Positions 46,444 to 54,468 of a DNA stretch of 64,000 nt are shown piece by piece. A program made the translations under genes and the position numbers. How positions within the stretch are numbered: the first letter of the stretch is position 1; every line of letters begins with the position of its first letter. Source of the stretch: Nocardia australiensis (lineage in GTDB: Bacteria; Actinomycetota; Actinomycetes; Mycobacteriales; Mycobacteriaceae); contig NZ_JAJFZM010000001.1 in NCBI RefSeq assembly GCF_020733705.1, positions 1,054,001-1,118,000 of the forward strand, in the 5' to 3' direction. Below the pieces are notes generated by a model. It did no database searches and was not told where the DNA came from. It worked only from the letters and a program-made list of their open reading frames with translations.

Positions 46444-47685
46444 ATGACCACGCAAACAAGGCACACTCCTACAAGGGCAATCCCCTTAGCCGTCTACATC
46501 CTCGCTGCAGGCATCTTCGCGATGGTGACCAGCGAGTTCGCCGTCGCCGGACTCATGCCACAGCTCGCCGAGGGCCTGGGCACGGGAATCGAGCAGATCG
46601 GCTACCTTGTCACGATCTTCGCCGTCGCGATGACGGTCGGCGGGCCGCCCTTGACAATGTTGCTGTTGCGGTTCCCGCCGAAGAACGCGCTGTTGACGAT
46701 CATCGCCGTCTTCCTCGTCGGCAACGTCATCGCGGCACTGGCGACGTCATACGCGGTCATGGTGGTCGCACGGATCATCAGTGGCGTCGCCTCGCAGGCG
46801 TTCTTCGGCATTGCGGTGTCACTGTCCGCACGACTGGTGGACGAACGGATGCGCGGCCGAGCGAACGGTGTCGCGATGAACGGCCTGATGCTCGGCACCC
46901 TGCTCGGACTGCCACTAGCGACGTTCGTCGGCGGACAACTGGGCTGGCAGGCTGCCTTTTGGACCATCTCACTGCTCACCGTGATCGCCGCGATCCTCAC
47001 CCTCGCGTTCGTCCAGAACCCCGCCGACGACACTCCTGAAGAAGCGCCACGGTCGATGCGAGATGAGCTCACGGTCCTGCGAAGGCCGCAGCTCCAGCTG
47101 GCACTCATCTCCAGCACACTGATCATCGGGGCGACGTTCTCCATGTTCAGCTTCTTCACACCGATCTTCACCGAGATCGCAGGTTTTCCGGAGAGCCTGG
47201 TTCCGCTGCTCCTGCTCGCCTACGGCGCCGCGACCCTGGTCGGCAACATGGTCGTCGCCCGTCTGGCCGATCGGCACACCATCTCGACCCTGCTGGCCGG
47301 CACCGGCCTCAACGTCATCTTCCTGGCCGGACTCGGACTCTTCACCGATGTCCCGCCGCTAGCGCTGGTGTTCATGCTCGGCATCGGCCTGGTCGGCGTG
47401 ACGATGAACCCCGCAATGGCCGTTCGGGTGCAGCGAGCCGGCAGCACCACACCTCTGGTCAACACGATCCACGCATCGTTCATCACCTTCGGCGTCATCC
47501 TTGGTTCCGCGATCGGATCGGCCCTGATCCCGGCCTACGGGCTCCGTGCCCCCATCGCCCTGGGCATCACCCTCGCCGTCCTTGCACTCCTGGCGATCCT
47601 GCCCGCCTTCACGACCGCGTACCTGCGCAGCGGACACCGCGAGCAAGTCCACGCCAGGGACGGCGAGGTGGTCGAGGCGCGATGA
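46444..47685 (+). CDS. MFS drug-efflux transporter (AraJ/Cmx-like)
   Basis: 413 residues, 12 predicted membrane helices. Motif A-like loop between helices 2 and 3 (GGPPLTMLLLRFPPKNALL), the sequence AMTVGGPPLTMLL and the AVRVQRAGS phrase in the second half are characteristic of the MFS sugar/drug subfamily (AraJ, Cmx chloramphenicol exporters). Controlled, by position, by the TetR upstream. Substrate unknown. ATG 46444. Confidence 0.88.
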   Translation: MTTQTRHTPTRAIPLAVYILAAGIFAMVTSEFAVAGLMPQLAEGLGTGIEQIGYLVTIFAVAMTVGGPPLTMLLLRFPPKNALLTIIAVFLVGNVIAALATSYAVMVVARIISGVASQAFFGIAVSLSARLVDERMRGRANGVAMNGLMLGTLLGLPLATFVGGQLGWQAAFWTISLLTVIAAILTLAFVQNPADDTPEEAPRSMRDELTVLRRPQLQLALISSTLIIGATFSMFSFFTPIFTEIAGFPESLVPLLLLAYGAATLVGNMVVARLADRHTISTLLAGTGLNVIFLAGLGLFTDVPPLALVFMLGIGLVGVTMNPAMAVRVQRAGSTTPLVNTIHASFITFGVILGSAIGSALIPAYGLRAPIALGITLAVLALLAILPAFTTAYLRSGHREQVHARDGEVVEAR

Positions 47686-47694
47686 CCCACGGGG

Positions 47695-47940
47695 GTGATG
47701 AATTGGCCGGACGCGGCTGACGATCTCGGCGACGAAAGGCATGAGTTGCACTGGAAGACGCGTCCACTGGTAGACAGGGCGGCGGGGCAATCGTTCATCT
47801 GGATCGACGACGAGATCGGCGAGTACGACCGGGAGTGGGTATCAGCCCATCACGACGGGCAGGCACTACTGCACCGCATCGACTCGCGTGTGGGCCTCAC
47901 TCCCAACGACCTCATCGCCATCACCACCTGGCTGACTTGA
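47695..47940 (+). pseudogene. C-terminal fragment of a HAD-domain protein
   Basis: 81 codons from a GTG or ATG 9-12 bases after the MFS stop. The part FIWIDDEIGEYDREWV and LLHRIDSRVGLT resembles the last third of the HAD domain linked with RNA-repair proteins in actinomycetes; the motif I (DxD) half is missing. Either a short reduced protein or a relic at the edge of the accessory region. Confidence 0.4.
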
Positions 47941-48090
47941 AACCTCACGGACTACGGCTGGAGTACTAGCGGCGCCGTGACCGGTCTCATAACACGCGTT
48001 ATTGTCATACTGTCAATACCTCGTCCGGGGCGCCCGGGGAGGCCGCGCCGCTCGACGGCGCACTGGATCAACGACGAACCGAGGTAGGGC

Positions 48091-49191
48091 GTGAGCACAC
48101 CATCCACCGCCACCAGGCAGGGCCCGCTCGCGGGCGTCAAGGTCATCGAGCTGGCCGGTATCGGGCCGGGGCCGCATGCGGCGCTGCTGCTGGCCGATCT
48201 CGGCGCCGATGTGGTCCGGGTGCAGCGGCACAATCAGCTGCCCGGATTCATGGAGCGGCCGCAGTGGCGTGGGCGCACCATTGTCGAGGCGAATTTGAAG
48301 GACCCGGCCGATATCGAGAAGGTGCTCGGGCTGGTCGAGAAGGCTGATGTGCTGCTCGAGGGTTTCCGTCCCGGCGTCACCGAACGAATGGGCCTCGGAC
48401 CGGATACGGCGCTGGAGCGCAACCCGCGACTGATCTACGGGCGGATGACCGGCTGGGGTCAGCACGGCCCGCTGGCCGACCGCGCGGGCCACGACATCAA
48501 CTACATCTCGCTGACCGGTGTGCTCAATGCGATCGGCCGCAAGGGTGAGCGCCCGGTGCCACCGCTGAACATGGTCGGCGACTTCGGTGGCGGCTCGATG
48601 TTCCTGGTGTTCGGGATTCTGGCCGCTATCGTCGAGCGGCAGAACTCGGGCAAGGGCCAGGTCATCGACGCGGCGATGGTCGATGGGGCACTTGCCCTTT
48701 CGCACATGATCTGGGGCATGCGCGGCGTCGGCGGCTGGTCGGACGAGCGCGGCACCAACCTGCTCGATACCGGTATGGCGTTCTACGACACCTACGAGAC
48801 CTCCGACGGCAAATACATGGCGGTCGGCGCGATCGAGCCGCAGTTCTACGCCGAACTGTTGCGGGGCCTCGACATCGACCCCGAAGGGCTGCCGAAGCAG
48901 CTCGACCCGAACGGTCAGGATCAGCTGAAGAAGCTGTTCACCGAGAAGTTCAAGACCAAGACCCGCGACGAATGGGCCGCCATCTTCGACGGCACCGATG
49001 CCTGCACCACCCCGGTCCTCACCTTCGCCGAGGCCGAACAGAACCCGCACATCGTCGCGCGCACCGGTCTGATCGAGATCGACGGCATCGTCCAGCACGC
49101 CCCGGCCCCGCGCTTCTCCCGCACCCCACCCAGCACCCCCACCCCGCCACCCACGGAAGCGACCCCCTTCGAATCCGTGTGGGCCGACTGA
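48091..49191 (+). CDS. mcr: alpha-methylacyl-CoA racemase (CaiB/BaiF family)
   Basis: 366 residues. Epimerises the 2-methyl branch of acyl-CoAs such as pristanoyl-CoA and cholesterol side-chain intermediates, needed for beta-oxidation. Seen: VIELAGIGPGPHAALLLADLGADVVRV at the start, TGWGQHGPLADRAGHDINYISLTG (catalytic His near residue 130), GDFGGGSMFL (catalytic Asp near residue 165). A GTG at 48091 is the start. The last ~25 residues are proline/threonine-rich. It has its own terminator. A small inverted repeat ATAAC/GTTAT at 47989-48002 lies in its promoter region. Confidence 0.92.
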   Translation: MSTPSTATRQGPLAGVKVIELAGIGPGPHAALLLADLGADVVRVQRHNQLPGFMERPQWRGRTIVEANLKDPADIEKVLGLVEKADVLLEGFRPGVTERMGLGPDTALERNPRLIYGRMTGWGQHGPLADRAGHDINYISLTGVLNAIGRKGERPVPPLNMVGDFGGGSMFLVFGILAAIVERQNSGKGQVIDAAMVDGALALSHMIWGMRGVGGWSDERGTNLLDTGMAFYDTYETSDGKYMAVGAIEPQFYAELLRGLDIDPEGLPKQLDPNGQDQLKKLFTEKFKTKTRDEWAAIFDGTDACTTPVLTFAEAEQNPHIVARTGLIEIDGIVQHAPAPRFSRTPPSTPTPPPTEATPFESVWAD

Positions 49192-49207
49192 GTTTTCGAT
49201 ATCCGAT

Positions 49208-49258
49208 CCGAACGGCACGCCAGGCAACCACATGTCGCCGAGCGTGCCGTTCGGTTTT
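49208..49258 (+). terminator. terminator after mcr
   Basis: A perfect 13-base-pair stem (49208-49220 with 49242-49254) with a 21-base loop and four Ts directly after. It starts 17 bases after the stop codon. Confidence 0.8.
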
Positions 49259-49261
49259 ACC

Positions 49262-49398
49262 CGGTATTGGTTCAGGGCTGGCACCAGCGGCCGACACCCC
49301 GCTACGCGACATTCCGGCTTGTGCCGGCCCGGCTTCTACCGGCGTTAGTTCAGGAGCGGGCGCCAGCAATCCGCGCCCCGCTATGCGATGTTCCGGCC
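49262..49398. repeat. imperfect 78-bp duplication covering the 3' end of the SDR gene
   Basis: The unit starting at about 49271 (TTCAGGGCTGGCACCAGC) recurs at about 49349 (TTCAGGAGCGGGCGCCAGC), and GACATTCCGGC (49308 on) recurs as GATGTTCCGGC. The period is 78 bases, 26 codons. The second copy holds the last codons of the SDR gene; the first lies after its stop. Confidence 0.7.
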
Positions 49399-50183
49399 TC
49401 GGCGACCGCGCGGGTGACCAGCTTGGCGATGCGGGCGACCAGGGTGCGGGGACGGCGCGGCATCAGGTGCGCGGCAGCAAAATTGGCGCGTCCGGGGACG
49501 ACATAGCCCCTATCGCGTTCCACTGCGTGCAGCGCGGTGCGGACGACTTCCGCTGCGCTGCCGAACTTTCCGGTGACGGCGGCATCGCGAGTGCCGACGA
49601 CATCGAAGAACGCGGTCTCGGTCGCGCCGGGGCAGACGGCGAGGACATTGATGCCGCGACCACGGTATTCACTCCACAGCGCCAGGCTGAAATTCAGCAC
49701 GAACGCCTTACCGGCCGCGTAGGTCGCGAAGTACGGCGACGGTTGGAAGGACGCGGTAGACCCGACATTGATCACCTCGCCACCGCCGCGCGCCAGCATT
49801 CCGGGAATGAGCAGGTGCGTAAGCCCCGCCAGCGCGACGACATTGACCATGAGCTGGTCGTGATCCACTCCGGCCGGGATGTCCTCGAAGCGGCCCGCGC
49901 TCCCGAACCCCGCGTTATTGATCAGGAGATCAACGGAAAGCCCACGGGCAGTGAGTTGTTCGACAACGCGTGCGGCTGCATCGGCCTCGGTGAGGTCCTG
50001 GCCGATGACCTCGACGCGGATGCCGTGACGAGCACGAAGTTCGGTGGCGATGGACTCCATTCGGGCTACCGAACGGGCAACCAGCACGAGGTTGTCACCG
50101 CGAGCGGCCAAGGTGACGGCGAACTCGGCACCGATGCCGGAGGAAGCGCCGGTGATCAGGGCCGTCTTGCCAGTGCGGGTCAT
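49350..50183 (-). CDS. short-chain dehydrogenase/reductase
   Basis: 277 residues. Rossmann motif TGASSGIG (near residue 12), LLINNAGFG, catalytic Ser in NVGSTASF and the YAAGK pair (Tyr and Lys) near residue 155, and an AVCPGATET turn. Of the classical SDR group with NADP(H) (a basic residue follows the first strand region). ATG 50183 has AAGGAG seven bases upstream. Divergent from a TetR gene. The C-terminal tail (AGTSHSGARIAG) is duplicated just after the stop codon. Confidence 0.9.
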   Translation of the reverse strand: MTRTGKTALITGASSGIGAEFAVTLAARGDNLVLVARSVARMESIATELRARHGIRVEVIGQDLTEADAAARVVEQLTARGLSVDLLINNAGFGSAGRFEDIPAGVDHDQLMVNVVALAGLTHLLIPGMLARGGGEVINVGSTASFQPSPYFATYAAGKAFVLNFSLALWSEYRGRGINVLAVCPGATETAFFDVVGTRDAAVTGKFGSAAEVVRTALHAVERDRGYVVPGRANFAAAHLMPRRPRTLVARIAKLVTRAVAEAGTSHSGARIAGARS

Positions 50184-50273
50184 GTCCGACTCCTTCAATA
50201 GATTGCAACATTAGAGTAGCCATAACCTGATTATCTGCAACATCAGTGTCGCCGTTGATCTCAGAACAGCACC

Positions 50274-50296
50274 TTACCTGTATGATTTCCAGGTAA
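50274..50296. promoter_or_regulatory. inverted repeat, likely TetR operator
   Basis: TTACCTG (50274-50280) and CAGGTAA (50290-50296) around a 9-base centre, 22 bases before the TetR ATG and in the 135-base space shared with the divergent SDR gene. Confidence 0.55.
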
Positions 50297-50318
50297 TCCC
50301 AGCGACAAGGGGCCGCCC

Positions 50319-50903
50319 ATGCCATCACCATCCGCGCGACCGCTGCGCGCCGACGCCGAGCGCACCGTCCGCGCGATCCTCGAGGCGGCAGAGCGCCTAT
50401 TGAGCGAAAACCCCAGCGCCACACTGGAACAGATCGCCGAGGCGGCCGGAGTCGCGCGCACCACCGTGCATCGGCGCTTCGCCAGCCGCGAGGATCTGGT
50501 GCGCACCATGGCAATCGCCGCGTGGCGGCACATCGACACGGCGGTCGACGCCGCCCGACCGCAGACCGCACCGCCACTGGTCGCGCTACACCAGGCCACC
50601 GCCAATGTCATCGAAATCAAGTACGGCGCTTCATACGCGCTCGATCGAGTTGGCGAAGACGACCCGGAAGTCGCCGAGATCATGGCAGCGGTGTACGCGA
50701 AATGCGATGTGGTTTTCGCCCGTGCCCAAGCCGACGGGGTTATCGGAACCGATACCGATCCGGTCTGGGCACGCCGGGTCTACCTGGCCCTGATCTCCGA
50801 AACCGTGCACGGCAACACCGATTTGGACGGCACCACCGACCCGGACACCCTCGCCGGCCGCCTCATCGACACCCTCCTGCGCGGAATCGGGCAACGGCAA
50901 TAG
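50319..50903 (+). CDS. TetR-family regulator
   Basis: 194 residues. HTH near residues 30-58 (LEQIAEAAGVARTTVHRRFASREDLVRTM) and a helical ligand domain. Divergent from the SDR gene and preceded by an inverted repeat; typical self-repressing control of a neighbouring reductase gene. Ligand unknown. Confidence 0.9.
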   Translation: MPSPSARPLRADAERTVRAILEAAERLLSENPSATLEQIAEAAGVARTTVHRRFASREDLVRTMAIAAWRHIDTAVDAARPQTAPPLVALHQATANVIEIKYGASYALDRVGEDDPEVAEIMAAVYAKCDVVFARAQADGVIGTDTDPVWARRVYLALISETVHGNTDLDGTTDPDTLAGRLIDTLLRGIGQRQ

Positions 50904-51026
50904 GCACGGCCGGCTGATGGATCGGCTGAATGTGCTGCGCGCACGAGCGAAAAAGCTGGCTACACCTCGGAATTCGACGCTCGAGTGAGGAACATGTGCA
51001 CGCCGGAATCGTTTGTACGCGCGCCG

Positions 51027-52529
51027 TCAGTAGCAGGTGAGGGGTTGTAGCGGGCCGGTGGCGCTCGGGGTCAGCGCCTGGTAGGCGGCGGCGATCGATT
51101 TCACGGCGATACGCAGTTCCGGTTCCGGGTGGGTGAAGGGCAGGCGAAGGAAACGTTCGAACGCGCCCTGCACGCCGAATCTTGGTCCGGCGGCCAGTAA
51201 TACGCCGTGGTTGGGGGCGGTAGCCGCGAGTGCGGTGGAGACCGGGGCGGGAAGCTGAGCCCACACGGACATGCCACCGGCATTGGTGGCGACGCCCCAG
51301 TCCGGCAGTTCTTCGGCGAGCGCCGATAACAGGGCGGCGCGCTGCGAGAGCAATTGGCCGCGACGGCGGGCGAGGATGACATCGGCCTGTTCGAGCAGGT
51401 AGGTGGTGGCCAGCTGGTCCATGACCGGGGTGCCGAGGTCGACCGTGGAACGGATGCCGAGCAGTTTGGTGATCAGCGTCTGGTTGGTGCGAATCCAGCC
51501 GACACGCAGGCCGCCCCAGAAGGACTTCGAGGCGGAGCCGATGGTGACGATCTCGGCGCCCTTGGCGAAGGCGGCGACCGGCGGAGGCTGGGTGGCGTCG
51601 GTCAGGTGCAGGTCCATCATCGACTCGTCGATCACCACGGTCATCCTGGTGTCGCGGGCGATGGCGGCCAGTTCGGCGCGTCCGTCCGCATCGAGCAGCA
51701 GCCCGGTCGGGTTGTTGAAATCGGGCACCAGGTAGGCCAGCGTGGCCGCGGTTTGCCTTGCGGCACTGCGGATTCCGTCGAGATCCCAGCTCGATTCCGG
51801 CGACTCCGGGCGCAGCGGAACCGGTACCGGGCGGGCACCGACGTCGCGAATGGCCTCGATGGCATTCGGATAGGTGGGATGGTCGATCAGTACCCGCGCC
51901 GCCGGCGCGGTGAGCACGTTGAGCAGCAGCCGTAAACCGTGTTGGGCGCCGAGGGTGATCAGAATCTGGTCCGGTCCGGTGGGCAGGCCGCGCTCGGTGT
52001 AGCGGCGCGCGACCGCCTCGCGCAGCGCGAGCACGCCGACCGGATCCATACCATGAGTCCGCAGATACGGCGGAAGTCCTTGCAGTGCAACCGAATACGC
52101 ATCATGCATCTCCGGCGGCGCGGCCATCGCGGCATAGGTCATATCGATGGTCGGCAGTTCGGGCGCCGACATCATCGCGAGAATGCTCCTGGCCGGCTTG
52201 GTGCCGTCGTGCGGCACCGCGGGCGGTAGCGCCACCGTACTGCGCGAGCCCTGGCGGCTGATCAGGTAGCCGTGCTCGCGCAGCAGCGCGTAGGTGGAGG
52301 TGATGGTGGTGCGGCTGACGCCGATGGTGGTCGCGAGATCGCGTTCACTCGGCAGCGCGACCCCGAGCGGCGCCCGGCCGTCGTGGATGAGCAACCGGAT
52401 TCCCTCCGCGAGGGCCAGATACGCCGGGCGGGCTGATCGACGCGGCTCACCGTCCCCGTTTTCGTCGATCCTGCGCCATTGGCCCAGGTCCCTGGCCAAG
52501 CTGGCGGCACCGATCACTCTAGTCGACAT
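51027..52529 (-). CDS. MocR/PdxR-type regulator (GntR HTH + aminotransferase domain)
   Basis: 500 residues. N-terminal winged HTH of GntR type (LPSERDLATTIGVSRTTITSTYALLREHGYL, about 64-95), linker, and a class-I aminotransferase domain with the PLP lysine in SASKSFWGGLRVGW. MocR regulators use PLP or an aldimine as signal. It is divergent from a small membrane protein gene coupled to ogt; a target usually lies divergent, so it may control these. ATG 52529 chosen; the frame is open 12 codons further. Confidence 0.9.
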   Translation of the reverse strand: MSTRVIGAASLARDLGQWRRIDENGDGEPRRSARPAYLALAEGIRLLIHDGRAPLGVALPSERDLATTIGVSRTTITSTYALLREHGYLISRQGSRSTVALPPAVPHDGTKPARSILAMMSAPELPTIDMTYAAMAAPPEMHDAYSVALQGLPPYLRTHGMDPVGVLALREAVARRYTERGLPTGPDQILITLGAQHGLRLLLNVLTAPAARVLIDHPTYPNAIEAIRDVGARPVPVPLRPESPESSWDLDGIRSAARQTAATLAYLVPDFNNPTGLLLDADGRAELAAIARDTRMTVVIDESMMDLHLTDATQPPPVAAFAKGAEIVTIGSASKSFWGGLRVGWIRTNQTLITKLLGIRSTVDLGTPVMDQLATTYLLEQADVILARRRGQLLSQRAALLSALAEELPDWGVATNAGGMSVWAQLPAPVSTALAATAPNHGVLLAAGPRFGVQGAFERFLRLPFTHPEPELRIAVKSIAAAYQALTPSATGPLQPLTCY

Positions 52530-52591
52530 GAAGTCCAGTATTAGCCAAGTGGATATTTCTAGCAAGGCCAGTTGCGCGCACCCTCACCACT

Positions 52592-52942
52592 ATGACCGCA
52601 TTGGTGACACTCCTCGTTATCGCACTCGCTAGCTACCTCATGCACTATTTCGGGCCGAAGCGGTCCGAAAGAACCTTCGCCCCGCACCGGTTCCGCCCCT
52701 CGGGATCATTGACCGACCGGTCGCCGACTTACTACGACGAACAGCGGCGATACTCGGATCTGGCCGCTATCTACGGACGCGATTATCTCCCCGATCCCGA
52801 TTTCGCCGGCCCCGGTGCACCCCGGCGCGCGGCGACCAGCTCACCGGGGAATCGAGTTCCGGAAGCCAAGACAGTCCAGTTACGGAAGACTGGCCTCATT
52901 GGTGCGAACGTGTCGGTCGCCGGGGGCACACTGGCGGTATGA
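52592..52942 (+). CDS. small membrane protein, coupled to ogt
   Basis: 116 residues: one helix near residues 2-20 (ALVTLLVIALASYLMHYF), then a polar tail with repeated Tyr/Arg/Ser and a YGRDYLPDPDF phrase. The tail is predicted cytoplasmic. The stop overlaps the ogt start (ATGA). Divergent from the MocR regulator with 62 bases between. Function unknown. Confidence 0.6.
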   Translation: MTALVTLLVIALASYLMHYFGPKRSERTFAPHRFRPSGSLTDRSPTYYDEQRRYSDLAAIYGRDYLPDPDFAGPGAPRRAATSSPGNRVPEAKTVQLRKTGLIGANVSVAGGTLAV

Positions 52943-53511
52943 ATGAATCGGCTCGCGCCACCACCGGGGCGGCGCTGTTCGAGACCGCGATCGGCACCTG
53001 CGCAATCGCCTGGGTCGAGGACGCCGTCATCCGGTTCCAGCTACCGGAGGCCGACGAGTCGGCGACCCGCGCCCGAATCACCCACCGCCACAACGGCATT
53101 CCCGACAGCGCGCCGATTCCGGAGCTGACGCCGAGTGGCCCGGTCACCGAAGCGATCGCCCGCATTCGCGCCCATCTCGCGGGCGAGCTCGACGATCTGC
53201 GCTGGATCCCATTGGAGACCAGCACAATTCCCGATTTCCACCGCGCCGTCTACGAGGTGACCAGGGCCATCGACCCCGGGCACACCCTGACCTACGGCCA
53301 GGTGGCCGACCGCGTCAACGCGCCGGGTGCGGCCCAGGCCGTCGGACAGGCCCTCGGCCGTAACCCGATTCCACTGATCATCCCCTGCCACCGCGTCTTG
53401 GCCGCCGACAACGCGCTCACCGGCTTCTCCGCCCCGGGCGGCGTCTTCACCAAGCAGCAGTTGCTGGAGATCGAACGCACCCCGGGATTCGGCGAACCGA
53501 CACTGTTTTGA
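52939..53511 (+). CDS. ogt: methylated-DNA--protein-cysteine methyltransferase
   Basis: 190 residues. Active site PCHR with the alkyl acceptor cysteine in IPLIIPCHRVLAADNALTGF, and the helix-turn-helix DNA-binding part TYGQVADRVNAPGAAQAVGQAL. Removes O6-alkyl from guanine in DNA and is used up in the act. The N-terminal domain is of Ogt type. Coupled to the small membrane protein gene by a 4-base overlap. Confidence 0.93.
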   Translation: MNESARATTGAALFETAIGTCAIAWVEDAVIRFQLPEADESATRARITHRHNGIPDSAPIPELTPSGPVTEAIARIRAHLAGELDDLRWIPLETSTIPDFHRAVYEVTRAIDPGHTLTYGQVADRVNAPGAAQAVGQALGRNPIPLIIPCHRVLAADNALTGFSAPGGVFTKQQLLEIERTPGFGEPTLF

Positions 53512-53596
53512 CCTCGTCCCCGGCCACCGATGAATTCTCCGCACCGGTCCCGTCTCTACCCATGATCAACAAGCACCACTACCAGGAGAAGAGACC

Positions 53597-54430
53597 ATGG
53601 AGACTGTCACCTCTGCCGACGGCACCGTAATCGCATTCGATCGACTGGTGGGCGGCGACGCGGGCACCGTGATCCTGATCGGAGGCGCGTTCGGCTTCCG
53701 TAAGTTCTCCAAGATGGTCGAGCTCGCCGAGACCCTCGCCGACAAGTACGGGCTCACCGTTATCAACTATGACCGCCGCGGTCGCGGTGACAGCACGGAT
53801 ACGCCGGGCGTCTACAACGCCGACAACGAGATCGACGACATTGCCGCACTGATCCAGGCCGCGGGTGGCTCGGCGGCCCTGTTCGGCTGGTCCTCGGGGG
53901 CGGCGCTGGCGCTGCGCGCGGGCGAATCCGGGCGGGTCAGCGGCATCACCCGTATCGTCGCGTTCGAGCCGCCGTTCATCGTCGATCACGAAGGCCATGT
54001 CCCGCCCGCGGATTTGCATATCCGCCTGCACGAACTGGTCGCCGCCGACCGCCGCGCCGAGACCGCGCGGTTCTACATGACCAAGGCCATCGGGATACCA
54101 GCCTTCTTCGTGTCGATCATGCGGTTCACACCGTTCTGGAAGGACACGCTGGCCAACGCCAATTCGACACCGCACGACTGGGCGGTCATGGCGGAATTCA
54201 TGCGCGGCGAAGCCATTCGCGCGCAGGACTGGTCGAATATCGACGTCCCGGTCCTGGTGATCTCCGGCGCGAAGAGCGGAGCGCTACTTCGTAAGGGCGC
54301 CAACGCAATCGCCACCGTTATCCCCCATGCCGAGCATCGCGAACTCGCCAAGCTCAGCCACAACCCCAACGTCGCGATTCTCGCACCGGCCGCGGGCGAA
54401 TTCCTCACCCGCAGCCGCACCACCGCTTGA
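53597..54430 (+). CDS. alpha/beta-hydrolase
   Basis: 277 residues. Oxyanion region LIGGAFGFRKF near the start, nucleophile elbow GWSSG (Ser near residue 101), Asp/His positions late in the chain (VLVISGAKSG, HAEHRELAKLSHNPN). A GAGAAGAGACC purine tract precedes ATG 53597. Of the group acting on small esters; no specific substrate. Stands alone, convergent with the LuxR-type gene. Confidence 0.85.
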   Translation: METVTSADGTVIAFDRLVGGDAGTVILIGGAFGFRKFSKMVELAETLADKYGLTVINYDRRGRGDSTDTPGVYNADNEIDDIAALIQAAGGSAALFGWSSGAALALRAGESGRVSGITRIVAFEPPFIVDHEGHVPPADLHIRLHELVAADRRAETARFYMTKAIGIPAFFVSIMRFTPFWKDTLANANSTPHDWAVMAEFMRGEAIRAQDWSNIDVPVLVISGAKSGALLRKGANAIATVIPHAEHRELAKLSHNPNVAILAPAAGEFLTRSRTTA

Positions 54431-54468
54431 TGGTCGGCAATCGGATGCGGTGCGGCGATAATCGCGGC

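Noticed and set aside
48013..49284. 423-codon minus-strand frame
   Set aside because: Antisense to the racemase gene, which shows a full family match.
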